A DNA stretch of 64,000 nucleotides from NCBI GenBank assembly GCA_963662175.1, contig OY759223.1, forward strand, positions 25,459,460 through 25,523,459. Direction: 5' to 3'. Position 1 is the first letter of the stretch, and each line of letters begins with the position of its first letter. The translations under genes were made by a program, and so were the position numbers. The DNA is from Aradus depressus (Eukaryota > Arthropoda > Insecta > Hemiptera > Aradidae). This document shows positions 55,149 through 64,000 of this stretch, one piece after another. The notes beneath the pieces are model-generated. The model made no database searches, was not told the DNA's origin, and worked only from the letters and a program-made list of their open reading frames with translations.

Positions 55149-56975
55149 TCGTAAAGTAAGTTGACATTACTGGTGGGGATTCGAACCCCCAACCCTCTGG
55201 TCCGTAACGTGAGCATTTTGTAAAGTAAGTTGGTATTATTGGGAAGGATTCGAACCCGCAACCCTCGGGTTTGTAAAGAGAGCTATTTGTAAACTAAGTT
55301 GACATTACTGATCGGGACTCGAACCCGCAACCCTCCGGGTGGTAACGTGAACTATTTATACAGGAAGTCATTATTACTGGTAGGGATTCGAAACCGCATC
55401 CCTCGGGTTGGTAAAGTAGGATATTTGTAAAATAAGTTGGTATTACTAGTGGGGATTCGAACCCGCAACCCTCGGGTTCGTAACGTGAGCTATTTGTAAA
55501 ATAAGTTGATATTACTGATCGCGACTCGAACCCGCAACTTTCGGGTTGGTAACGCAAGCTATTTGTAAAATAAGTTGATATTACTGATCGGGACTCGAAC
55601 CTGCAACCCTCGGGGTGGTAACGTGGGCTATTCGTAAAATAAGTTGATATTACTGGTGGGGATTCAAACCCGCAACCCTCGGGTGGGTAACGTGGGCTAT
55701 TCGTAAAATAAGTTGATATTACTGGTGGGGATTCAAACCCGCAACCTTTGGGTTCGTAACGTGAGCATTTTGTAAAGTAAGTTGGTATTATTGGTAGGGA
55801 TTCAAACCCACAATCCTCGGGTTGGTAAAGAGAGCTATTTGTAAAATAAGTTGACATTACTGATCGGGACTCGGACCCGCAACCCTCGGGGTGGTAACGT
55901 GAACTATTTATATAGGAAGTCGTTATTACTGATAGGGATTCGAAACCGCAACCCTCGGGTAGGTATCGTGGGCTATTCGTAAAATAAGTTGATATTACTG
56001 GTGGGGATTCAAACCCGCAACCCTCGGGTTGGTAACGTGGGCTATTTATAAAGTAAGTTGATATTAGTGGTGGGGATTCGAACCGCAACCTTCGTGTTCG
56101 TGACGTGAGCTACTTGTAAAGTAAGTTGATATTACTGGTGGGGATTAAAACCCCCAACCCTCGAATTCGTAACGTAAGCTATTTGTAAAATAAGTTTATA
56201 TTACTGATCGGGACTCGAACCCGCAACTTCCGGGATGGTAACGCGAGCTATTTGTAAAATAAGTTGATATTACTGATCGGGAGTCGAACCCGCAACCCTC
56301 GGGGTGGTAACTTGAGCTTTTTGTAAAATAGGTTGATATTACTGATCGGGAGTCGAACCCGCAACCCTCGGGGTGGTAACTTGAGCTTTTTGTAAAATAG
56401 GTTGATATTACTCGTCGGGATTCGAACCCGGAACCCTCGGGTTGGAAACGGGAGCTATTTATATAGTAAGTTGATATTACTGGTGGGGATTCGAACCCGG
56501 AGCCCTCGGGTTGGATACGGGAGCTATTTATATAGTAAGTAACGTGAGCTATTTGTAAAATAAGTTGATATTACTGATCGGTACTCGAACCTGCAACCCT
56601 CGGGTTGGTAACGCGAGCTATTAGTGAAATAAGTTGATGTTGCTGGTGGGGATCAGAACCCAACAATTTCGGGTTGGTAACGTGAGCTATTTGTAAAATA
56701 AGTTGATATTACTGATCGGGACTCGAACCCGCAACCCTCGGGTTGGTATTGTGAGCTATTTGTAAAATAAGTTGATATTACTGATCGGGATTCGAACCCG
56801 CAACCCTTGGGTTCGTAACGTGAGCATTTTGTAAAATAAGTTGATATTACTCGGGGGGATTCGAACCCGCAACCCTCGGGTTGGTAACGTTGGCTATTAG
56901 CAAAGAATGTTGATATTACTGGTGCGGATTCGAACCCGCAACCCTCAGGTTGGTAACGTGGGAATTTGTAACTGT
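55149..56975 (-). repeat. 69-bp tandem array of tRNA-like units, about 26 copies
   Basis: On minus each unit reads AAATAGCTCACGTTACCAAC, CCGAGGGTTGCGGGTTCGAA, TCCCCACCAGTAATATCAAC, TTATTTTAC. TAGCTCACGTTACC resembles a tRNA D arm/A box. GCGGGTTCGAATCCC is a good T arm/B box. The anticodon arm is absent, so a unit looks like a tRNA shortened in the middle plus a 20-bp linker. Units vary (GATCGGGACT or GGTGGGGATT variants, about 68-70 bp) and some rows hold deletions. The minus frame of 264 codons at 55294-56088, built of repeated GCGFES...ISTYFTNS, exists because 69 is a multiple of three. I do not call it a gene. Confidence 0.9.
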
Positions 56976-57483
56976 CACTATTACACTGTATTAACTATCA
57001 CTGCATAACAACGTTCCACATAATTAAAATGAAATATTTTGAAACTTTGATGACGTCATCCGGACGTCCGTACACTGAAAAAGGAAGAAGAAAAAAAAAA
57101 GTTATTTTTTGCTGACTTTGACCCCTTGTAACTTGGTCAAATATGAACTTTTTTGTCTACTTTTTTTTTTCATTTTGTTCAGCTCGGAGTTCTCGACACA
57201 ACTATGTAGAGAAAAATGTTATTTTGTTATTGCATAACATACTTTTGTTGATGCAAAAAGTGGCATTTAGTGTCACGAGAAAAGTTACACAGCAGTGTCT
57301 TTTTCTTTCTTTTTTTTCGGATTTTTTCGGACTTGGCCAGAGACACTGCCGTGTCTCCTGATTGGCCAGAGACACTACCGTGTCTCCTGATGTTAATTAA
57401 TTTCTCTTATATTTGTGTGTTGGCCACATTAGAGAATATAATATTATATTCAATGTCTTAGATTTTTGACGCCGTACAAGAAA
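56976..57483. other. Spacer, no gene seen
   Basis: Two GACACTGCCGTGTCTCCTGA-like blocks at 57340-57390 form a short direct repeat around TTGGCCAGAGACACT. Confidence 0.35.
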
Positions 57484-58013
57484 TTAAATTAGATCGATGA
57501 GGTGACTAGTTTTCATTGTGGATAAGACGGCTTCTATAGACGAGTTGTCATCTCTTAGCATCTCATGTAAGTTTCTTGTACTTAAACCCATGGTCTTTAG
57601 TATTCCCTCATATCCAGGGCACTCCTCCAGGATGTGGCTTACTGTGAGAGGCCAGGCCCCACACCTGCCACAGCCCGGGCCGTCACCCTGTTGATGAGGT
57701 GGCCATGGGTTTGCCGAGTGTGGCCTACACGGAGCCACATCAGACATATCTCCTCCTGTCTATTCTGCCTTTCGGAACTTTTCCACTCATCAATATTTGT
57801 TTTGATGGACCTAAGTTTATTTGTTAGGTCCATGGTAATCCACACAGAGGCCCAGCTCTCTTATATTTTGCTACGCAGGCATTTCTTCAGTTCTGATTCT
57901 GTCGTCACTACCATTTCTTCTCCAGGCAACGTTGTGCTTCCTTAGCCACTTTATCAGCTGTATCCTTCCCTTCGATTCTCACATGTGAGGGGATCCAGCA
58001 AAAAATTACTTGT
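57484..58013 (-). pseudogene. LINE ORF2: RNase H end and C-terminus
   Basis: On minus from 58013: QVIFCWIPSHVRIEGKDTAD, KVAKEAQRCLEKKW, the last RNase H motif. A second frame gives WKSSERQNRQEEICLMWLRV, GHTRQTHGHLI. A third gives CGRCGAWPLTVSHILEECPG, YEGI and a tail to 57484. Together these match the RNase H plus cysteine-histidine C-terminus of I/R1/LOA-type LINEs. At least two frameshifts make it dead. Confidence 0.8.
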
Positions 58014-58181
58014 TTTTTTTTTACTTGCGCAATTTGGAAGAAGTTTTTGTGTTTTATATACATTATATGTTTTTTAAATAATCACAGGATATTCTTTAAG
58101 ATTCATAAATTTTAAATAATATATTTATTATTATTATTAACAAATGTACTAAAATCTATAGAAAATTTTTTTTAAAAAAAA

Positions 58182-58373
58182 TTATTTTTTTGTTGGAGCA
58201 ACTGTTGGTTGATCGAAAAATTCATTAGCCTTTGATAAGGCAAATTTCAAAATTTGATCAGTGGGTATGCCGAGCTCTTCAACATCCTTCCTGGTCTCCA
58301 TCAGGGGAGGAGACGTGAGTACAGGGTCGAAGTAGGCTCGCCCTTCACCAGAGTGCAGTCTCTCCATTAGACT
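58182..58373 (-). CDS. Terminal coding exon of an unrecognised host gene
   Basis: Minus strand, 63 codons and a TAA. The residues begin SLMERLHSGEGRAYFDP and include PPLMETRKDVEELGIPTDQI, then LKFALSKANEFFDQ. It is preceded by a strong acceptor, TTTTTTTCCTATGTTGCAG, so the frame upstream of 58373 is intron. Codon use and the soluble, charged sequence look like a real protein and unlike the transposon frames nearby. AATAATAAAT in the following 60-110 bp could serve for polyadenylation. Earlier exons should lie at higher coordinates, possibly beyond the window, so the LINEs at 58.5-63.6 kb would be intronic. I do not recognise the family. Confidence 0.6.
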   Translation of the reverse strand, partial: SLMERLHSGEGRAYFDPVLTSPPLMETRKDVEELGIPTDQILKFALSKANEFFDQPTVAPTKK

Positions 58374-58571
58374 CTGCAACATAGGAAAAAAATATATTGT
58401 AGAGTACATTAGATTATATGAATCTGGATTGAAGCTGGAATACATTGGAGGACAATCAGGGAAGATACTGGTATAAATCACTGTATACGCCATCCTCGGA
58501 TGCGCCTGGCTCATCAAGAGACGGATCATGAAGGAATGACGGGTCTCGACAGCATAATTCTGTCCTTGGCA

Positions 58572-58703
58572 GTAGAGTTTAGATGGGTAACAGAACATCA
58601 GGGAATTGAGGACAATGAGAGGGCTGATCAACTAGCTAGGTCAGGAACTGACAGAAGACCCGTAGGACCGGAAGTTTTCTGCGGGATCTCTAAGAGCACT
58701 TTA
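58572..58703 (+). pseudogene. LINE RNase H fragment
   Basis: Plus strand reads VEFRWVTEHQGIEDNERADQ, LARSGTDRRPVGPEVFCGIS, KSTL, stop. W-x-GHQGI-x-NERAD is the RNase H C-terminal motif of non-LTR retrotransposons, and PEPFCGISKS-like sequence usually follows. Opposite strand to the host exon; likely intronic. Confidence 0.75.
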
Positions 58704-58809
58704 TAAGAGGTACAGGGCACATACTCATGGCACACTATATGCCTATTCAGACCGCGGTAATATCTTCAGCTCTCTTTGAAAAAAAAAAAAATTAATAACT
58801 ACGGTTTCA

Positions 58810-59050
58810 TTTTTATGTGGCCGCGGCCAGAGTGGCCTACTCAATAGGCCTATTGTATGTCCTATGTGTTGGTCCCTACAGCAGCCCTGCATCTTTAATA
58901 AAGTCCAGGATTCTGATGCAGGTTCCCTCCATTACTTGCTTTGGTTCTGTTATAGAACCCCAAGCAATAGAAGGAACCTCTTGCTTTTTAGAATCTTACA
59001 CTGGCATAGAATATGGACCGGAATCTCTTTTTCATCGCTTCATGAATAAT
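58810..59050 (-). pseudogene. LINE 3'-end fragment
   Basis: On minus: VMEGTCIRILDFIKDAGLL and stop, typical of the last residues of RNase H-type LINEs, then GACATACAATAGGCC 3' sequence. The 4.55-kb LINE landed at its upstream side. Confidence 0.55.
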
Positions 59051-59265
59051 TCAATTCAAATTCAATTCTTTATTAGCCTTTAAGAAATACATCTTTTAGG
59101 CTCAGGGTTCGGCCTGTTTATGATATATACATTATTCAGTTTAAAAAAAGTACAAATAAATGAAAATATAAAATAATAATAATAATAAAATACAAAGTAA
59201 TATAGAACCTAACTGTTAATTAACAAATTAAAACAAAAATAAAAATGGTATTTTATTTGAATACT

Positions 59266-62200
59266 TCAATGTCCTCTAATTTTTAGCGCCCTTACTATGT
59301 ATAGTATAATATTATTGAGGTTTTGGTTGTTTTCAATGTTGAAAAGGGTCTTGTGAGGTTGCGGGCTCTTTAGTGCTTCTACCAGGTACTTTTTTCTTAG
59401 TTGGCTGAAGGCTGGACACTCCATGAAGAAATGGTGGATGTCGTCCGGTCGGTCTTCGTTGCAGACACTACAGCTGTCTTCCCTGTTGAAGAGGTAGGTC
59501 ACTCCTCCCACCGTCACTCTAGCCAGGCTTTCTCTACACAGCCGTATCTGAGCCAACACTCTCGTCCTCTCGATATTTGTCCTCAGCTTTAAGTAGACGT
59601 TGTAACAGTAAATATCCTTGTATGTGAGGTTATAGTTAGATTCGAGAATGTGCTGAATGTCTCTATCGCGGCTCCTTTCTTCAAATCTACTCACAATCTT
59701 TTTCTTATGCCTGCTGATAAGATCAGGGTCCTGAGTATCCCATAACCATGAATAGCCTACAGAGGTTAGGATATTCCGGAGTTGAGTCACCCAGTTGTAG
59801 GTCTGAAGGCTGCTTGCTCAGGAACAGGAGACGTTCGTAACACAGTCTAGGGTACCTGTCGGCCGGCATCTCCAGTATTTTGCTCCACCAGCCCACTGCT
59901 CTTCCGATTACGATGGCACTAAAAGATTGTAGCTGTTAGTCTCTACTCTCACGAAGCTGTTTGGAGTTGACTTTGGAAGCTTCAGTACTCTTTTGTAGTA
60001 TCTTGTGAGCACCGTATCTAGTTTCTCCAGGTATTCTAAAGCCCATATTTCCGAGGAGTACAACAGAGTGGCCAGTGTGACTGACTCCAGCAGTTTCTTC
60101 TTGGTGTCCCAACTGTCCGATCTTGCTGCCGCTAAAGTGTGGATGGTTACTCCTGTGGCTTTGTTCGCTTTGGAAATGTAGACGTCTGCAGTTTCGCTAA
60201 ATTTTCCTGTTTTTGAAAAAGGAATTCCTAGGTAAGTTTGTTTTTTTACCACTTCTATTATGTTTCCTTGGTAGTAGAATGGTGTTTGAAGTTTTTGGTT
60301 AGGACTTCTATGAAAAATGAGAATTTTTGATTTCTGGGTGTTGAGTTCTAGTAAGTTTTCTTTCAGGTAAGTGCTGAGATAATTAAGTTTGTTCTGCAAA
60401 TCTTTGGGAGTATCACTAAACATTACCAAATCGTCTGCATACATTAGGAATATAATGTCGTTTTTGCCATCGATATTTACTCCTCTGAAGCCATTTTCTT
60501 TAAATAATTTTTCTATGTCGAACAGGAACAAGTTAAATAGAGTGGGACTGATAGAATCTCCTTGCAGCACCCCTGTTTCTACCTTGATATTCTTTGTTTG
60601 ACCTGAAGGTGTGGAAACTGTTACATTTGCATTATTGTAAAAACTTTGAAGCACTGCTATAAACTTTTTACTCACTCCAATGGATGATAGTTTATTCCAT
60701 AAGATGTGGCGGTTTAGGGAGTCAAAAGCTTTCTTTAAATCTATGAAAAAAGCATAAAGATACCTACTTTTTAAACGGATATTGTTATATATAATAGCTT
60801 GCAAACAGAAGATGTTATCGGAGCAGCCTCGGCCTGTTCTGAAACCTGATTGTGCTTCTGGTAGTAAGCCTTCTGTTTCTATCCAGGCTGAAAGTCTCTT
60901 GTTTTGTATCGAGGTGAAGATTTTCGGCATAGTATTAACTAAAGCTACAGTTCGATAGTTGTGTGGGTCGTCTGGGTCGCCTTTCTTATGGATGAGGAAT
61001 GCTGCAAGTTGTGACCATTGACTCGGCACTCGTTCTTCCTCCATCACTCTGTTGAACAGGTTCAGCAGGTAGTGTTGCCATGCAGGGGTTAGGCACTTAT
61101 AAACTTCATTCGGAATGCCGTCGGTCCCCGGTGCTTTTTGGTTTTTTGTACCCTGTATTGCTTCGGTAATCTCATTCATCGAGATAGGTGAGTCCAAATG
61201 CCGAAGTGTCGTGTTTGGCAGCGATGTTTCTGGTAGTATGCTTTTTGAGCTATATAAATCCGTGAAGTAATTTTCCCAGATTTTCAGACTTATTGTGGAG
61301 ACTAAAGAGGGTCTAGGTTTGAATTTCTTGATGACTTTCCAGAAAGTTTGACTATTTTGAACGGCAGCGATATCATCGGATATCTGTCTGTAGTGTCTTG
61401 CTTTGGTTTCTTTAGCTAACCTCTTGTATTTCTTTTTACTTTCCAAGTATTTCTCAAGTAGTGTTAGAGTGGGCTTCTTTTTCCATCTGCAGTAGCTTCT
61501 TCTTGTTTCCTTCTTCACTGCACGGCACTCTTCGTTGAACCATTTATTTCTGTGATGACTCTTCTGTTTGGCTGGGATTTTCACTAATTTCAACATATCT
61601 GTAATGATGGCAGTGACATTTAAAGTACCAGTAAAATTATCGTATAATTTATCTAGCGATGTATCGTTAAAATATATGTTTTGTGACATCTGCAGTAGAT
61701 GATAAAAAAGTGGTGCCTTTGAGTCGTCCCATGTTATTTTTTCTTTGTAGTTTATTTTAATAGAATTATTTGATGGTATTATATTATTTAAATTTAAAGT
61801 TAGTTGACAAATCAAATGATCCGATACTTCCACACACTGTAAAACTTTGAAGTCCTCAATTTTATCTAACAAGGAAGAGCTGACCCAGATCAAGTCTATC
61901 ACGGAGCAGCCCTGGCTGCTGATAAAGGTGTGTTCTGCGGGATAGTCGCTCCTGCTCCTTCCATTAACTACAAACAGTCCCTCACTTTCCATAACATCTA
62001 CCAAACGTTTTCCCCTTAGGTTGACATCTGTGTCAGAAGACTGTCTCTTTGCAGTCAACTTCGAGTCCTGAAAGAAACTTTTTTCAAACTGGTTCAGGTT
62101 GGCGATTTTTGCATTGAAATCCCCCGCCACCACTAAGGGAATGTCTGGATCCCTGCTCTTCATTTCTTCAATCAATTCTTCAAGTTTGTTAATACACTCT

Positions 62201-62577
62201 TCATGTTCTAGTTTTGGGGAAAGATAAACAAACCCAAAAATACATTTAAAGTTTTGACTTTTAATTTTAACAAATACAAAGTCTTTATTGTTTATCAGAA
62301 CAGTGGGCTCTTCTAAATCTTTGTTTACCAATATTATAATTCCTCCGGAGGGTCTTCCTTGTTTTTTGTTTTTAGTTGCATAACTTTCAATAAGCCAGTA
62401 ATTATCAAAACCTTTTGGCCGGTCCCTGTCACTTAATCTCCAGGTTTCAGTGAATCCTAGAATACACATTTGTGTTAATATCCTGTGTTGTTCCGTGTCT
62501 AAATTCTCAATGTTGTTGAATCCGTGAACGTTCCAAAGACCTATATTCAGTTGTGATGTGTTGCATAATTGTTCATT
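59266..62577 (-). pseudogene. LINE ORF2: endonuclease and reverse transcriptase
   Basis: The first ATG in frame is at 62469, but the frame is open further up and LNIGLWNVHGF, the first endonuclease motif, lies before it (about 62545). Real translation therefore begins near or inside the end of ORF1. From that ATG: TETW (residue 8), AGDFNAK (about 115), SVIDLIWVS (about 190), SDH (about 217), all APE endonuclease motifs. Then GTDGIPNEVYK, SGFRTGRG, FIDLKKAFDS and LMYADDLVMF (about 676) of the reverse transcriptase. The frame stops at 59908. A different frame continues AIVIGRAVGWWSKILEMPAD, and near 59800 the first frame returns as TYNWVTQLRNIL to CSVCNEDRPDDIHHFFMECP, a zinc motif, ending at 59266. 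Two opposite indels about 110 nt apart thus disable an otherwise intact protein of roughly 1,100 residues. Confidence 0.85.
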
Positions 62578-63364
62578 GTTTTTCTGATTGTGTGGATGAT
62601 GTTGAGGCGGTTTTGGGACGAAAAAAATCAGGTGAGGAATTTTTTGTATTTCTTTTTCGTTTTTTCTTAAGTTTTTGTTCCACTTCTATCGGGGAGTGTT
62701 CTGTGTTTTTGATCACTTGAGAATGGTTGGTGTCACTCAGTTGGTAAAGACTCATTACTGCTTCATGCTGGTAATATTTTCCGTCTATTAACAATCCATC
62801 TCCTCGTAATTTAGCTGTAATCCCTTTACCTTTAAGATTTTTTTGTATTGGAAATAATTGTTTACGTTTTTCTAAAGTACATCTATCATAATCATAATTT
62901 ATAAATATTTTTGATCCTTTCAGTTTTGGGGAGGAACGTAAAATTTTAATTTTATTCTTGAATGATAATAATGAAATCAAGATAGGTCTACATTTTTGTG
63001 AATGCCTTCCTATTCTTTTCACAAAATTAATATCATTTTCACTCAGCTTAATATCCAAATTATCTTCAAAAAACTTTAGTATCAATGCTTCTAAAATATT
63101 GGCATCTTCATCGGATTTTTCTTCTATACCAAATACTATTAAATTGTTTTTACGGCTCATATTTTCTATTTTTTGTGCTTGGTTATCAATTCTGTTTTTT
63201 AATGCTTTATTTTCATTTTCTAGTTTTTTAATTTGAGAGTTCTGTTCACTAATAATTGATTTTAAGTTTAAGTTGATTAATTCTTTGTGGATTGCCTCTT
63301 TTATTTCGTTTTTTATATCACTTTTAAATTCAGAAAATAATTCTCTTAATTTTTCCAACTCCAT
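62573..63364 (-). CDS. LINE ORF1 protein
   Basis: 263 codons from the ATG at 63364; the frame is open upstream to 63442 only through a TTG. Residues 1-80 form a coiled coil (LEKLRELFSEFKSDIKNEIK, LENENKALKNRIDNQAQKIE). Residues about 80-190 hold MSRKNNLIVFGIEEKSDED, NFVKRIGRHSQKCRPILISL and YDRCTLEKRKQLFPIQKNLK. This resembles the RRM-like and C-terminal RNA-binding region of L1-type ORF1 proteins. The C-terminus is basic (KKKRKRNTK). Expected role: trimerising RNA-binding chaperone of the LINE particle. The stop, TGA at 62573, lies inside the open ORF2 frame, which is +1 relative to ORF1. Confidence 0.8.
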   Translation of the reverse strand: MELEKLRELFSEFKSDIKNEIKEAIHKELINLNLKSIISEQNSQIKKLENENKALKNRIDNQAQKIENMSRKNNLIVFGIEEKSDEDANILEALILKFFEDNLDIKLSENDINFVKRIGRHSQKCRPILISLLSFKNKIKILRSSPKLKGSKIFINYDYDRCTLEKRKQLFPIQKNLKGKGITAKLRGDGLLIDGKYYQHEAVMSLYQLSDTNHSQVIKNTEHSPIEVEQKLKKKRKRNTKNSSPDFFRPKTASTSSTQSEKQ

Positions 63365-63613
63365 TTTGAATCCAGTTAGTGTGTGAGGTTGGGTCAGGTT
63401 AGTAGTATATATAATAAATCTACTTCTCTCAATCGGACTCAAATGCAGTCGTCTCAGTTAAGTGTGTGTCCGCCAGGTGTAACACTTCCTTCTGTGGGTA
63501 ATTTTAATCCAAATTTATAAAATTGTGCACTAAAATAAAGTAATTTGAGGAACACGATGTAAGAATGACTTCACTAGATACGCGCAGGCGCAGAACCCCA
63601 CTTCATGAATAAT

Positions 63614-64000
63614 AATAATATATACATTTTTAAAAATAAATAATAGGGAACAAATAAATATAAAATTTCTATTATTAATAAATACAATAAATCCTATCTT
63701 TATTAAATTATTAATTATAAATATTTTATATTTATATTTCTTTGTAAGTCTTCTTTCAAGACGATATTTCGGGGTGATTATGCGTCCGTGCTTTAGGTCA
63801 CACAGAGCTAAATATAGAGAATAAAAAACATTAAATAAAATAACAATAAAAAAAATACAAAATAAAGAAAACATGTTTTTTTAAAATATTGCATAAAACA
63901 CAAAATATATGAAGTACTTTTGGTATTGCTACCATCTTCTGCAACGACTTAACAAATACTGTACATTATGTGGTATTCAATGTCTGAAGATATTAGCAAT
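63614..64000. other. AT-rich end of window with dispersed repeat
   Basis: AAT repeats follow the LINE. At 63861-63965 lies the second copy of the repeat seen at 47776-47890 (GGTATTGCTACCAT, CGACTTAACAAATACT). Near 63745-63790, minus GACCTAAAGCACGGACGC and CACCCCGAAATATCG resembles another decayed CTGANGA...GAAA core. Confidence 0.4.

Larger units (their letters stand above)
59051..63600 (-). mobile_element. Near-intact LINE with 13-bp TSD
   Basis: On minus the element starts TGGGGTTCTGCGCCTGCGCG at 63600 and ends at 59051 in AATAAAG followed by three or so GAATT-like repeats. CTTCATGAATAAT is duplicated exactly at 59038-59050 and 63601-63613. It contains a ~236-bp 5' leader, ORF1, ORF2 and a ~215-bp 3' tail. 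Full length and an exact duplication point to a recent insertion. Its short-repeat tail differs from the SINE tail, so it is not an obvious partner. Clade not assigned; APE endonuclease, reverse transcriptase and a C-terminal zinc motif without RNase H are visible. Confidence 0.9.

Noticed and set aside
55294..56088. 264-codon minus-strand frame
   Set aside because: Exists only because the 69-bp repeat is a multiple of three; low-complexity product.
55149..56975. Possible CRISPR-like array (regular ~69-bp spacing)
   Set aside because: Whole unit is repeated including the spacer; no unique spacers, and the setting is a eukaryotic genome.
57634..57945. 103-codon plus frame
   Set aside because: Antisense of the LINE RNase H/C-terminal fragment.

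Overview
This window is eukaryotic, AT-rich DNA dominated by transposable elements. It has no operons, no dense coding and no bacterial features. The mix of elements fits an insect: Penelope-like elements, Jockey-type and RNase H-type LINEs, hAT and mariner-like DNA transposons, and a tRNA-derived SINE whose tail is a CCTAA repeat like the insect telomere. A hemipteran is my guess, but nothing here proves it. Most long open frames are repeat products or decayed transposon proteins. Only two pieces look like host genes, both on the minus strand: a terminal coding exon with a good splice acceptor at 58182-58373, and a possible 42-nt exon at 47375-47416.

Layout. 1-3.5 kb: the end of a coiled-coil ORF open at the window edge, then an AT-rich stretch ending in an LTR-like segment related to one at 33.3-33.8 kb. 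4-14.7 kb: SINE copies, a 1-kb fold-back palindrome (6.67-7.69 kb), a Penelope LTR split by a hAT MITE, a long GTAT microsatellite, a snap-back inverted pair and a ~450-bp local duplication. 14-20 kb: Penelope-like remnants, one split by a LINE tail. 20-31 kb: SINEs, a 78-bp minisatellite, a 168-bp SINE-derived tandem repeat, a Jockey-type LINE remnant, a GC-rich fold-back element inside a SINE, a second tRNA-derived SINE and LTR fragments. 31-41 kb: a 51-bp minisatellite, LTR-like pieces, a mariner-like transposon with very long inverted repeats, and two Penelope units bounded by inverted repeats, one still showing a GIY-YIG-type domain. 41-55 kb: many SINE fragments, hairpin repeats, a hAT element keeping the end of its transposase, LINE fragments and more Penelope LTRs with hammerhead-like cores. 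55.15-56.98 kb: about 26 copies of a 69-bp tRNA-like unit. 57.5-63.6 kb: the host terminal exon and LINE debris, followed by a nearly intact 4.55-kb LINE with a 13-bp target-site duplication.

How the parts relate. About 30 SINE pieces of one family are scattered on both strands. Four have clear 12-13-bp target-site duplications, so they moved by LINE-type retrotransposition, but the partner LINE is not identified. Several nestings give relative ages: hAT in Penelope LTR, LINE tail in Penelope, fold-back in SINE, SINE in Penelope, and the 4.55-kb LINE in an older LINE. All family calls come from reading motifs by eye; no database search was possible.
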